Origin: Dehalococcoidia bacterium
GTDB lineage: Bacteria > Chloroflexota > Dehalococcoidia > SM23-28-2 > HRBIN24
Length of the DNA: 54,594 nt
Assembly: GCA_025062275.1 (NCBI GenBank)
Contig: JANXAP010000025.1
Coordinates: forward strand, 1-54,594
Reading direction: 5' to 3'
In this document: piece by piece, positions 7,769 through 14,903 of the stretch
How the letters are laid out: the number at the start of each line of letters is the position of its first letter
Numbering within the stretch: position 1 is the first letter of the stretch
Notes under the pieces: model-generated
The model's input: the letters and a program-made list of their open reading frames with translations, nothing else
Database searches by the model: none
Told to the model about the DNA's origin: nothing
Made by a program: the position numbers and the translations under genes

Positions 7769-8032
7769 ATGCGCAGGCGCTGGTTCCGGTTCGGCTTCTA
7801 CGCGCCCTTCGGCTTCTGGCTGAGGGGCTTCCACGGAGCCTGGGGCGGCCCTTGGCACCGCCACGGCCACCGCCCCTTCTCGCTCCTGCGGGACTACCGC
7901 CGCTGGCTGGAGGAATATCATCAGGACCTCCGGCAGGCCAAGCAGGAGCTGGAAGAGGAGCTGAAAGAAGTGGAGGCCGAACTGGAGCGCCTGCGAGGCG
8001 CTCGAAAAGAGGAGGAGAGACAGGGCCCTTAG
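7769..8032 (+). CDS. Small aromatic/His-rich protein with C-terminal coiled coil
   Basis: An 87-residue protein of unknown function. The first 40 residues are rich in Trp, Phe, Gly, His and Arg (for example WGGPWHRHGHR), and residues 43-85 form a charged helix with heptad-like leucines (QAKQELEEELKEVEAELERL), likely a coiled coil. It is the first gene after a good promoter and 36 bp upstream of the MetE-like pair. A metal-binding or membrane-surface role can be imagined from the N-terminus, but nothing proves it. Confidence 0.65.
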   Translation: MRRRWFRFGFYAPFGFWLRGFHGAWGGPWHRHGHRPFSLLRDYRRWLEEYHQDLRQAKQELEEELKEVEAELERLRGARKEEERQGP

Positions 8033-8068
8033 GCTGGGGAAGGTGACTTCCCCAACGGAAGCGGTCAG

Positions 8069-9058
8069 ATGCTGACGACGGTCGTAGGACACTACCCGAA
8101 GATCCCCAACCGCCCCAGGCCGGCCCGCCTGCGCCAGGCCATCGCCCGCTACGAGCGGGGCGAGATCTCTCGCCAGGAACTGGCGAGGATCGAGGACGAG
8201 GTGACCATCGAGGTCATCCAGGAGCAGGTCGAGGCCGGCATCGATATTGTCACCGACGGGCAGATACGCTGGGAGGACGACCAGACCTACATCGCCCGCC
8301 GCCTCTCGGGCTTCAACATCAACGGCCTGGTCCGCTACCTGGACACCAACACCTACTTCCGGCAGCCGGTGGTGGTGGGAGAGATCCGGCACCGGGAGAC
8401 CTTCCTGGTCCACGACTGGCGTTTCGCCCAGGAGCATAGCCCCCGCCCGGTCAAGGCCATCGTCACCGGGCCCATCACCCTGGCACGGCTCTCGCAGGAC
8501 GAACACTACCGGGACCACGGCCGCCTGGTGATAGCCCTGGCCGAGGCCCTGGCCCCCGAGGTGAGGGCCCTGGCGGAGGCCGGCGCGCCCATCGTCCAGG
8601 TGAACGAGCCCCTGATCCTCTGGCATCCGGAGGACCTGCCCCTGCTGCGCAGGGCCCTGCAAATCATGCTGGACGGGGTCACTTGCGAGACGGCCCTCTA
8701 CACCTGGTTCGGGAGCATCGAGCGCGTTTACCCCCAGCTCCTGGAGCTGCCCGTGACCACCATCGGCATCGACCTGGTGTCCCAGCCCCGGAACTGGCAG
8801 GTACTGGGCCAGCATACCTTCCCGACCGACAGAAAGCTGGGGGCGGGCATCGTGGACGGACGCAACACCCGCCTGGAATCGGTGGAGGAGATAGTGGCGG
8901 CGGTGCGGCACCTGACCCGCATCGTCCCGCCCGACCGCCTCTACCTGAATCCCAGTTGCGGCCTGGAATACCTGCCGCGGGAGGTGGCCCAGGACAAGCT
9001 GCGCCGCCTGGCCGAGGGTGCCCATGCAGCCCGCCAGGCCCTGGGGGTGGAGGCCTGA
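8069..9058 (+). CDS. MetE C-terminal-like barrel protein lacking the zinc ligands
   Basis: A 329-residue protein of the cobalamin-independent methionine synthase superfamily, containing one barrel, whereas full MetE has two. It keeps the family scaffold (GHYPK start, VTGPITL, NPSCGLEYLP) but differs at key sites. Aligned with the next gene, the Asp of IDEP is Asn179 (VNEP), and the His-x-Cys zinc pair is Tyr211 and Trp213 (ETALYTWFGSIERVYP). Only the final Cys297 is kept. It is thus probably not a standard zinc-dependent methyltransferase on its own. The next gene, two bases on, is an intact paralogue; a heteromeric partner role is inference. Confidence 0.82.
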   Translation: MLTTVVGHYPKIPNRPRPARLRQAIARYERGEISRQELARIEDEVTIEVIQEQVEAGIDIVTDGQIRWEDDQTYIARRLSGFNINGLVRYLDTNTYFRQPVVVGEIRHRETFLVHDWRFAQEHSPRPVKAIVTGPITLARLSQDEHYRDHGRLVIALAEALAPEVRALAEAGAPIVQVNEPLILWHPEDLPLLRRALQIMLDGVTCETALYTWFGSIERVYPQLLELPVTTIGIDLVSQPRNWQVLGQHTFPTDRKLGAGIVDGRNTRLESVEEIVAAVRHLTRIVPPDRLYLNPSCGLEYLPREVAQDKLRRLAEGAHAARQALGVEA

Positions 9059-9059
9059 T

Positions 9060-10058
9060 ATGAGGGAGGCACTGCTCACCAGCGCTGTCGGCTCCTACCC
9101 CAAGCCCGATTACCTGGTGCGGGCCCGCAACGCCTACGCCCAGGGCAAGCTGGACGTGCAGGAGCTGCGTCAACTGGAGCGCAAGGCCACCGAATACTGG
9201 GTGCGCGTGCAGGAGCGGGTGGGGCTGGACGTCCTGGTGCACGGCGAGCAGGAGCGGGGCGATATGGTGGCCTATTTCGCTGGCGAGCCGGGCGGCGTGG
9301 TCATCGAGGGCATGAAGCTGGGCGGTCTGGTCCGCTCTTATGGCAACCGTTACTATCACAAGCCCATCATCGCTGGCAAGCTGCGCTGGCCCGGGCCCAT
9401 GACGGTGGACATGTGGCGCTTCACCCAGTCCCTCACCGACCGCCCGGTGAAGGGCATGCTCACCGGCCCCTACACCATGGTGGAGTGGTCCTTCAACGAG
9501 TACTACCCCACCAGGGAAGAGGCCGTCATGGACATGGCCCTGGTCATCCGCGAGGAGGTTAAGGCCCTGGTGGCGGCCGGCTGTCGCTATATCCAGATCG
9601 ACGAGCCGGCCATCCACACCCGTCCGGAGGAGGACTTCGACATGGCGGTGGAAGCCTTCCGGCGGGTGGTAGAGGGCATCGACTGCGAGTTCCACACCCA
9701 CATCTGCTACGGTCCCATCGAGAAGATCTATCCGGACATGCTGCGGCTGCCGGTGCGTCAGATACACCTGGCCTTCAAGAACACCGGCTTCCAGTACCTG
9801 AAGCTGCTGGAGGAGCACCCCTGGCCTTCCGACAAGGTGCTGGGGGTAGGCGTCACCGACGTGCACAACCACAAAGTGGAATCGGTGGAGGAGGTGGTGG
9901 AAGACATGAAACGTGTGCTGAAGCTGCTGCCGCCCGAACAGGTGTGGGTCCTGCCCGACTGCGGCCTGAAGACCCGCACCCCCGAGGAGGCAGAGGCCAA
10001 GCTGCGCGTCATGGTAGAAGGCGTGCAACGCCTGAAGCGAGAACTGGGACTGGACTAG
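9060..10058 (+). CDS. Short (core) MetE-like methionine synthase
   Basis: A 332-residue single-barrel homologue of the MetE catalytic domain, lacking the N-terminal folate-associated half. It retains the IDEP motif (Asp181), zinc ligands His214 and Cys216 in THICYGPIEKIYP, and Cys301 in LPDCGLKTR. Short MetE proteins of this type are known as folate-independent methionine synthases in some archaea and in Dehalococcoides, where the methyl group comes from a corrinoid protein rather than methyl-folate; the donor here is unknown. ATG 9060 opens directly on the conserved SAVGSYPKP. Next to speD and speE, it could feed methionine into SAM and spermidine synthesis. Confidence 0.88.
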   Translation: MREALLTSAVGSYPKPDYLVRARNAYAQGKLDVQELRQLERKATEYWVRVQERVGLDVLVHGEQERGDMVAYFAGEPGGVVIEGMKLGGLVRSYGNRYYHKPIIAGKLRWPGPMTVDMWRFTQSLTDRPVKGMLTGPYTMVEWSFNEYYPTREEAVMDMALVIREEVKALVAAGCRYIQIDEPAIHTRPEEDFDMAVEAFRRVVEGIDCEFHTHICYGPIEKIYPDMLRLPVRQIHLAFKNTGFQYLKLLEEHPWPSDKVLGVGVTDVHNHKVESVEEVVEDMKRVLKLLPPEQVWVLPDCGLKTRTPEEAEAKLRVMVEGVQRLKRELGLD

Positions 10059-10063
10059 GAGCG

Positions 10064-10471
10064 ATGGAGAGGCTGGCACAGGTCACCTACCAGGAGAGAG
10101 ACGCGGCCGTCCTGGCCCTGGGCATCCATCTCCTGTGCGAGATGTGGGAATGCGACCGGGAGGCCCTCAACCGTCGTCGCTACCTGGTGAGGGCCCTGAC
10201 GGAGGCGGTCAGGGCTGCCGGGGGCACCCTCCTGGGCATCAAGTCCCACGCCTTCAAGCCCCACGGCGTCTCGGCGGTGGCCCTCTTGGGCGAGTCCCAC
10301 ATGTCCATTCACACCTGGCCCGAGCTGGGCTATGCCGCCGTGGACATCTTCACCTGCGGCCCCAGCATGGACCCCTACCGTGGTCTGGAGCTGCTGAAGG
10401 AGGCCGTGGGGGCGAGGCGCATGTCGGTGCAGGAGGTGCGTCGTGGCCCGGGAACAGGGCGCCTCCACTGA
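10064..10471 (+). CDS. speD: S-adenosylmethionine decarboxylase proenzyme
   Basis: A 135-residue prokaryotic AdoMetDC that makes decarboxylated SAM, the aminopropyl donor for spermidine. The self-cleavage site is Glu77-Ser78 in LLGESHMSIHTWPELGYA; Ser78 becomes the pyruvoyl group. His83 and Cys98 match the processing and proton-donor residues of the Thermotoga enzyme (Ser63/His68/Cys83) with the same spacing. The ATG at 10064 follows GGAG closely and is five bases after the MetE-like gene. The end overlaps speE by 29 bp. Confidence 0.93.
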   Translation: MERLAQVTYQERDAAVLALGIHLLCEMWECDREALNRRRYLVRALTEAVRAAGGTLLGIKSHAFKPHGVSAVALLGESHMSIHTWPELGYAAVDIFTCGPSMDPYRGLELLKEAVGARRMSVQEVRRGPGTGRLH

Positions 10472-11354
10472 GGGCGGCACCCAGGAACCCTTCTGGTTCA
10501 CTGAGGAGCTGCCGCCCTACTGGGATCAGAACCTGCGCACCCAGCTGCGCGTCCATCGCATCCTGCACCAGGAACGCTCCCCCTACCAGCACATACAAGT
10601 TTTCGACCTGGGCAGCTTCGGCCGCGCCCTGTTGCTGGACGGCATAGTCCAGACGACGGAGGCCGACGAGTTCGTCTACCACGAAATGGTGGCCCTGCTA
10701 CCCTGCCTCCAGGTGGGCAGGCCGCGAGAGGCCCTCATCATCGGCGGCGGGGACGGCGGTGCCCTGCGTCAGGTCCTGCGCTTCCGCTCCCTGGGCCGAG
10801 CGGTCATGGTCGACCTGGACGAGCGAGTGGTGGAGGTCAGCCGACGCTTCCTGCCCTCGGTGTCGCAGGGGGCGTTCGACGACCCCCGCGCCCAGCTCAT
10901 CATCGGCGATGGGCTGGAGTGGGTGCGCCGCTACCGGCGCCGCTTCGATGTGGTCATCATCGACCTGACGGACCCTACCAGCGACGGTCCGTCCAACCCC
11001 CTTTACTCCGTCCCCTTCTTCGAGGACGTGCGCCGCGCCATGCGCAGCGGGGGCATCGTCTCGGTCCAGAGCGGCTCCCTCACCTATCAGAGCGAATGGG
11101 TGCGGCGGTTGCGGGCCACCCTGGGCCAGGTCTTCCCCCATGTCCGCCTGCATACGGCCATGGTGCCCTCGTACCAGGCGGGCCTCTACGCCTTTTTGCT
11201 GGCCTCCCAGAAGCCCCTTCGCCGCCTGACGCGGGCCGCCTTTCAGCGCCGACTGCAGGACGTGGACGGGCCCCCGCGCTACCTTTCCTATGACGTCTAT
11301 CTGGCGTCCATGGCCCTCCCGCCCTACCTGGCCGAATCGCTGGAGGCGTCCTGA
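10443..11354 (+). CDS. speE: Spermidine synthase-family aminopropyltransferase
   Basis: A 303-residue enzyme that transfers the aminopropyl group of decarboxylated SAM to putrescine or a related amine. It has the N-terminal beta domain, the nucleotide-binding GGGDGGALRQVL, the acidic end of the next strand (VDLDERVVEV), and the catalytic-loop motif DLTDPTSDGPSNPLYS. GTG 10443 is preceded by GGAGG and lies within the end of speD, so translation is probably coupled. Amine specificity cannot be read from the sequence. Confidence 0.92.
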   Translation: MAREQGASTEGGTQEPFWFTEELPPYWDQNLRTQLRVHRILHQERSPYQHIQVFDLGSFGRALLLDGIVQTTEADEFVYHEMVALLPCLQVGRPREALIIGGGDGGALRQVLRFRSLGRAVMVDLDERVVEVSRRFLPSVSQGAFDDPRAQLIIGDGLEWVRRYRRRFDVVIIDLTDPTSDGPSNPLYSVPFFEDVRRAMRSGGIVSVQSGSLTYQSEWVRRLRATLGQVFPHVRLHTAMVPSYQAGLYAFLLASQKPLRRLTRAAFQRRLQDVDGPPRYLSYDVYLASMALPPYLAESLEAS

Positions 11355-11357
11355 CCG

Positions 11358-12068
11358 ATGGCCGGTCGCCCGCCGCGCCTCGTGCACACCTCCGACCTGC
11401 ACCTGGGAGCAGCCTACGGCTCCTGGCACGGGCGCGACGCTGACCACGGCCTGCCGCTGCTGGAGCGGGTGGTTGCCGCCGCCCTGGCGGAGCGGGCCGA
11501 TGCTCTCTTGCTGGTGGGCGACATCTTCGACAGCAACCGTGTGGGCGATGCCCTGGTGACCGCGGTGGCCCGCATGTTGACATCGCTGACGTTGCCGGTA
11601 GTCTTCCTGCCCGGCAACCACGACTGCTACACGGCCGACTCGGTCTATCGCCGGCTGGAGCGGGCTTGCGCCGGGGCCGCCAATGTGCACATCGTCCGCT
11701 CGCCCGAAGGCGAGACGGTTCGCCTGCCCTCCCTAGACCTGGCCCTCTGGGGGCGCCCTCACGTGGACTACGATGACTGTCGTCCGCTGGCCGAGCTGCC
11801 GCCCCGAGGCCCCGAGCGCTGGCAGGTGGCCATGGCCCACGGCCACTACGTCCGCGACCGCCACGACCTGGGCCGCAGCTATCTCATCTTCCCCGAAGAC
11901 ATCGCCGCCTCGGGCCGTGACTATGTGGCCCTGGGCCACTGGGACCTGCACGCCGACGTCAGCGCCGGCGGGGTGGTGGCCGCCTACTCGGGGTCCCCGT
12001 CCCGCACCGGCCAGGTGCTGGTCGTCGAGCTGGGAGACGAGACCAGCTACCGCCTGCGCCCCATCTAA
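11358..12068 (+). CDS. SbcD/Mre11-like calcineurin-type metallophosphoesterase
   Basis: A 236-residue protein with all calcineurin-like metal motifs: SDLHLG (Asp13, His15), GDIFD, GNHD, a His in AMAHGHY, and GHWDLH. It resembles DNA-repair exonucleases of the SbcD/YhaO group but ends right after the catalytic domain, lacking the capping domain of full SbcD. Start ATG 11358 is three bases after the speE stop. No SbcC partner is nearby. The end overlaps the convergent mutL stop by 4 bp. Confidence 0.85.
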   Translation: MAGRPPRLVHTSDLHLGAAYGSWHGRDADHGLPLLERVVAAALAERADALLLVGDIFDSNRVGDALVTAVARMLTSLTLPVVFLPGNHDCYTADSVYRRLERACAGAANVHIVRSPEGETVRLPSLDLALWGRPHVDYDDCRPLAELPPRGPERWQVAMAHGHYVRDRHDLGRSYLIFPEDIAASGRDYVALGHWDLHADVSAGGVVAAYSGSPSRTGQVLVVELGDETSYRLRPI

Positions 12069-13750
12069 CGACGCCCGAACCCCTTCGCCAGCTCGTCGGC
12101 CCTGATCTGGAGCATGGTGGGTCGGCCGTGGGGACAGGTGTGGGGCACCTCTGCCTCCTCCAGACGTCGCACCAGCTCCTGCATTTCTTCCTGCGAGAGG
12201 GTCTTGCCGGCGCGCACGGCCGCATGGCAGGCTACGGCCGCCGCCACCCGGTCGATGCCCTCGGGGGGCCGGTCCTGGGCCATGCGGTCCAGCACGGCCA
12301 GCAAGGCCGCTGCCGGCTCCTTGTCCCCCAGCAGAGCGGGCACCGCCCGCAACAGGTAGCCCCGTTCGCCGAACTGTTCCAACAGGAAGCCGTTGGCCGT
12401 CAGGGCATCCCGGCATTCCTGCAGCAGCGCCTCCTGGGCAGGCGACAGCTCCACCGCCACGGGCGTCAGCAACCCCTGAGATATAGGGCCGCACCCCTGC
12501 CGCCGCGCCAGCACCTCCTCGTAAAGGACGCGCTCGTGGGCGGCATGCTGATCGATGAGATACATCCCCTCGGGTCCTTCGGCCACTATGTAAAGGTTGG
12601 CTATCTGGCCCACCACCCTCAGCAAGGGCAGGGCACGACGCGGAGTGTGCCCGTCCTCCGGGCGAGGGGACGCCTCGGCCGCCCAGAGAGCGGGCGCCGG
12701 CGACACCCCGTCCGACGGAGAGAGCGACGGAGGCGGCGAGACTGCGGGGGCCCTGGGCACGGGAGCTTTCGCCAATAGCGCCTCCCGCCCCGCCCTGGCT
12801 ACGGCCGAGAGGACGGCATGCTCGTCCTGGAAGCGCACCTCTGCCTTTGCTGGGTGCACGTTGACGTCCACCGCCTCGGGCGGCAGGCGTATGCCCAGGA
12901 CGGCGATGGGGTGCCGGCCGGCAGGCAAAAGCCCCTGATAGGCCTCCTCCAGGGCGAAGGAGAGGCGCCGGTTCTGGACCCAGCGTCGGTTGACGAAGAA
13001 GCTCTGGTAGGTGCGGCTGGCCCGCGCCAACTGCGGCGGCGAGACCAGGCCCTCCACCCCCACCCCCTCGCGCTCCCAGTCCACCGCCAGGAGGGCCGAG
13101 GCCACCTGATGGCCATAGACCGCGGCCACGGCATCCCGCAGGCTGCCCGAGCCAGGGGTGGAGAGGGCCTTCCGCCCGTCCACCACCAACTGGAAGCGCA
13201 CCTCGGGGTAGGCCAGGGCATAGTGGGAGACCACCTGGGCGATGAGAGAGGCCTCGCTGGCGGGCGAGCGCAGGAACTTGCGACGCGCCGGATGGCGGGC
13301 GAAGAGCCTCCACACGCTGACCACTGTGCCAGGGGCCATTCCCCTCTGGCCTCGGGCCACCGGCCGCCCCTCCTCGAGCCGCAGCCAGGAGCCTGCCTCG
13401 GCCCCCCGGGGGCGGGAGGCCATCTCCACATCGGCCACGGCGGCGATGGAAGGCAGCGCCTCCCCTCGAAAGCCCAGAGTGACGATGCGTTGCAGGTCCT
13501 CGCTGCTGGAGACTTTGCTGGTGGCGTGGCGGGCGAAGGCCAGCTCCAGCTCCTCTGCGGGGACCCCGCAGCCGTCGTCGCTCACTCGCACCAGCTCCAG
13601 GCCCCCGCCCCGCACCTCCACGGCGATGCGTCGCGCGCCGGCGTCCAGCGAGTTCTCTACCAGTTCCTTGACCACCGAGGCGGGCCGCTCCACCACTTCG
13701 CCGGCGGCGATGCGCTCTACCACCTCTCTCGGGAGCTCGCGAATGGGCAT
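12065..13750 (-). CDS. mutL: DNA mismatch repair protein MutL with endonuclease motif
   Basis: A 561-residue MutL. The N-terminal GHKL ATPase has ENSLDAGA, DDGCGVP and TLGFRGEALPSI. The C-terminal dimerisation domain carries the nicking-endonuclease motif DQHAAHERVLYEE and the zinc-associated CPHGRP, as in MutL of bacteria lacking MutH. A low-complexity Pro/Ser linker joins them (about residues 325-370). ATG 13750 gives the usual MPIRELP start; the longer upstream frame overlaps the phosphotransferase gene. mutS lies 1.2 kb upstream on the same strand. Confidence 0.95.
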   Translation of the reverse strand: MPIRELPREVVERIAAGEVVERPASVVKELVENSLDAGARRIAVEVRGGGLELVRVSDDGCGVPAEELELAFARHATSKVSSSEDLQRIVTLGFRGEALPSIAAVADVEMASRPRGAEAGSWLRLEEGRPVARGQRGMAPGTVVSVWRLFARHPARRKFLRSPASEASLIAQVVSHYALAYPEVRFQLVVDGRKALSTPGSGSLRDAVAAVYGHQVASALLAVDWEREGVGVEGLVSPPQLARASRTYQSFFVNRRWVQNRRLSFALEEAYQGLLPAGRHPIAVLGIRLPPEAVDVNVHPAKAEVRFQDEHAVLSAVARAGREALLAKAPVPRAPAVSPPPSLSPSDGVSPAPALWAAEASPRPEDGHTPRRALPLLRVVGQIANLYIVAEGPEGMYLIDQHAAHERVLYEEVLARRQGCGPISQGLLTPVAVELSPAQEALLQECRDALTANGFLLEQFGERGYLLRAVPALLGDKEPAAALLAVLDRMAQDRPPEGIDRVAAAVACHAAVRAGKTLSQEEMQELVRRLEEAEVPHTCPHGRPTMLQIRADELAKGFGRR

Positions 13751-13767
13751 GGCCCTATGCGACGGCT

Positions 13768-14865
13768 TCAGACAGCATCCATCGCCTCCAGGTCGGCAAT
13801 GGCGGAGACGGTGCGGTCCACCATGGCCGTGGCCAGGGCAGCGCCCCGCTCGTTGGCCCAGTCCAGAGAGCCGCCGGCGATGACGGCGTAGACCAGGCAG
13901 AAAAAGGCGCCCACGCGATACTCGTGCAGGCACTGCTCGAAGCTGTAGTCCCGCACCCCTTCCTCCATGAGAGTGCGATGGTAGAGGCGCAACAGACCCA
14001 GGCCGTGGCGGCGGCGCAGCTCGACATCGAGGCTGGTACAGGTGAAATAGGCCACGTCGAAGGTGGCCCGACCACGACAGGTGATCTGCCAGTCTACGAC
14101 AGCCAGGGTAGGGCGACCCCCTTCCTGCCCGAAGAACATATTGTCCAGGCGGTAGTCCCCGTGCAGGATGGTGCGAGGCTCCCTGGCGAAGTCGTCCAGG
14201 ATGGCCTCGATGTTTTCGCCCAGCTTGCGTGCGGCCTCGGGCAGCCAGGGCGGCACGCGGTCGGCAAAGCGCTGCATGAAGGGCTCCCACGACTGCCAGA
14301 ACTGTTGCTGGGCCGCCTTGTTGACCGGGTCGTTGACGAAGGGCATCCATTCCAGCTCGCCCAGGCGGGGATGCTGCCACCAGGTAGCATGGAGGCGCGC
14401 CGCCTCGCGGACGGCCAGCTCGGCGTCCTCCAGAGGACAGGAGGCCACCTGGTCACCGAGGCGCCGTCCTGGCGCCAGGTCTTCCAGCAGAAGGGCATAG
14501 TCGCCCCGCTCCAGGTCCATAGCCGCGTAGTAGGGCCTGGGGGTCGCGATGCCTACCCTGCCTGCCAGCTCCTGATAGAAGCGGACCTCACGCTCGTAGA
14601 ATCGGAACAGCCGCCCTATCTCCCGGTTCTCGGGCACGGGGGCGGGGAATTTGGCCACCAGAGACGAAGGGGCTCCTTCCTCACGGCGGTCATAGCGGGG
14701 GCGGATGCGCAGCACCTGGCCGATGAGGCCGACCCCCTCGCTGATGGCCTCCACATCAAAGCCCGTGACCTGGGCCTCCCGCAACGCCCCTCCCTGGCGC
14801 AGGGCGTGGGTGAGCCAGTCCGCCGTCATCTCCTCCGGGCCGGCCGGAATGCGCAGCCGCGTCAT
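13768..14865 (-). CDS. Aminoglycoside phosphotransferase/ecdysteroid-kinase-like protein
   Basis: A 365-residue protein of the APH/choline-kinase-like fold. It shows the catalytic loop ILHGDYRLDNMFF (His and Asp of the HGD motif) and the metal-binding VVDWQ segment. It probably phosphorylates a small hydroxylated molecule, but the substrate is unknown. The start at 14865 is preferred since GGGAGGG precedes it by about five bases; ATG 14904, overlapping the mutS stop, is an alternative adding 13 residues. It separates mutS and mutL, probably as a passenger in their operon. Confidence 0.82.
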   Translation of the reverse strand: MTRLRIPAGPEEMTADWLTHALRQGGALREAQVTGFDVEAISEGVGLIGQVLRIRPRYDRREEGAPSSLVAKFPAPVPENREIGRLFRFYEREVRFYQELAGRVGIATPRPYYAAMDLERGDYALLLEDLAPGRRLGDQVASCPLEDAELAVREAARLHATWWQHPRLGELEWMPFVNDPVNKAAQQQFWQSWEPFMQRFADRVPPWLPEAARKLGENIEAILDDFAREPRTILHGDYRLDNMFFGQEGGRPTLAVVDWQITCRGRATFDVAYFTCTSLDVELRRRHGLGLLRLYHRTLMEEGVRDYSFEQCLHEYRVGAFFCLVYAVIAGGSLDWANERGAALATAMVDRTVSAIADLEAMDAV

Positions 14866-14903
14866 GGCACCCTCCCAACTCGCTTGCCCTGACGTTTGCC
14901 CCA

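Noticed and set aside
8679-10079. Long leftward open frame opposite the MetE-like genes
   Set aside because: High GC produces long antisense frames. This one has no start context and low-complexity His/Gln/Gly composition, and the plus strand encodes clear enzymes.
12065-14380. MutL read as a 771-residue protein
   Set aside because: The first 210 residues come from the wrong frame of the phosphotransferase gene; MPIRELP at 13750 is the normal MutL start.
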